Shown here in pieces: positions 12,414 through 12,711 of a stretch of DNA of 12,711 bases. Origin of the DNA: an uncultured Eubacteriales bacterium. GTDB taxonomy: Bacteria; Bacillota; Clostridia; Oscillospirales; Oscillospiraceae. A model generated the notes under the pieces. It saw nothing but the letters and a program-made list of their open reading frames with translations. It ran no database searches and was not told where the DNA came from. The stretch covers positions 1 to 12,711 of the forward strand of contig URLT01000053.1 of assembly GCA_900548795.1 (NCBI GenBank), in the 5' to 3' direction. The translations under genes were made by a program, and so were the position numbers. How positions within the stretch are numbered: the stretch's first letter is position 1; every line of letters begins with the position of its first letter.

Positions 12414-12711
12414 CAGAACTTTACCTGATCCGACATGCGGAGGCCGAAGGGAATATTTTTCGCCGTTTGCAGGGGCAGTACGACTCCATGATCACGCCGA
12501 ACGGCCTGCGCCAGATCCGGGCGCTTTCCGAGCGCTTCCGCGATATCCCGGTCGACGCGGTCTACGCCAGCGACCTGACGCGCACCTGCACGACTGCAGG
12601 AGCGCTCTGCCGGCCGAAGGCGCTGCCGCTGCACAAGGACCGGCGTCTGCGCGAGATCGGCTGCGGCGTCTGGGAGAACACGCCCTTTGCCGAGTTCGAG
12701 CGGCTCGACCC
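12410..12711 (+). CDS. Histidine phosphatase family protein (phosphoglycerate-mutase-like), partial
   Basis: The first 100 residues of a histidine phosphatase superfamily enzyme, cut by the window end. The catalytic RHG-type motif is LIRHAEAEGN (6-15), with His9 as the expected phosphorylated residue. It is followed by LQGQYDSMITPNGLRQ (20-35), VYASDLTRTCTTA (51-63) and LREIGCGVWEN (80-90), the conserved order for this family. The ATG overlaps the pyrF stop (ATGA), with no independent ribosome site, so the two are translationally coupled. Substrates in this family vary widely (sugar phosphates, nucleotides, cobalamin precursors), and the available part does not decide between them. Confidence 0.9.
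   Translation, partial: MTELYLIRHAEAEGNIFRRLQGQYDSMITPNGLRQIRALSERFRDIPVDAVYASDLTRTCTTAGALCRPKALPLHKDRRLREIGCGVWENTPFAEFERLD

Noticed and set aside
1..12711. CRISPR array, tRNA genes or transposase/integrase genes
   Set aside because: No regularly spaced identical repeats, no tRNA-like cloverleaf and no DDE or tyrosine-recombinase protein were found in either strand.

Overview
This 12.7 kb window looks like chromosomal DNA from a GC-rich, spore-forming member of the Clostridia, most likely Oscillospirales/Ruminococcaceae-like. The pointers are a SpoIIGA/SigE sporulation pair, a typical Firmicutes housekeeping sigma factor, a DUF951 protein, a sigma-A-type promoter for most transcription units, and strong GGAGG-type ribosome binding sites. 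The lineage is inferred from gene content; no rRNA body lies inside the window to prove it. I see no phage, IS transposase, CRISPR array or tRNA.

Left end (1-2217). A minus-strand rRNA-type promoter (TTGACA, 17 bp, TATTAT, with an A-rich upstream element) and its leader point off the left edge, probably towards a 16S gene. Just upstream of it, also on the minus strand, are sigE (pro-sigma-E) and spoIIGA (its processing protease), which overlap. A hairpin with a T-run precedes spoIIGA. Next comes a gene-free cluster of four copies of a roughly 69-bp repeat, two in each orientation (1944-2217).

Centre left (2218-5938). A minus-strand DUF951-rarA operon and the plus-strand rpoD gene are divergently transcribed from two near-consensus sigma-A promoters. 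rpoD ends in a strong terminator. It is followed by a 34-bp palindrome built from the same repeat ends, and then by two overlapping half-length TauE/SafE permease genes on the minus strand.

Centre right (6081-8912, plus strand). A protein with two predicted OB-folds (SSB-like) is followed by a promoter, a sugar-1-phosphate nucleotidyltransferase and an AraC-type regulator with an extra N-terminal domain. A 20-bp-stem terminator closes this unit.

Right end. A minus-strand Na+/phosphate cotransporter with a PhoU-like tail is served by a strong promoter about 230 bp upstream, so it has a long, structured and unexplained leader. A 50-residue membrane-anchored microprotein lies upstream of that, also on the minus strand. 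Last, on the plus strand, are pyrF (in which the usual catalytic lysine is methionine) and a coupled histidine-phosphatase gene cut by the window end.

Most genes are ordinary housekeeping or sporulation functions. The unusual items are the K-to-M change in PyrF, the dispersed palindromic repeat family (three sites in 12.7 kb, two of them directly abutting stop codons), the long leader of the phosphate transporter, and the breakup of the usual ftsZ/spoIIGA/sigE/sigG neighbourhood next to an rRNA promoter.
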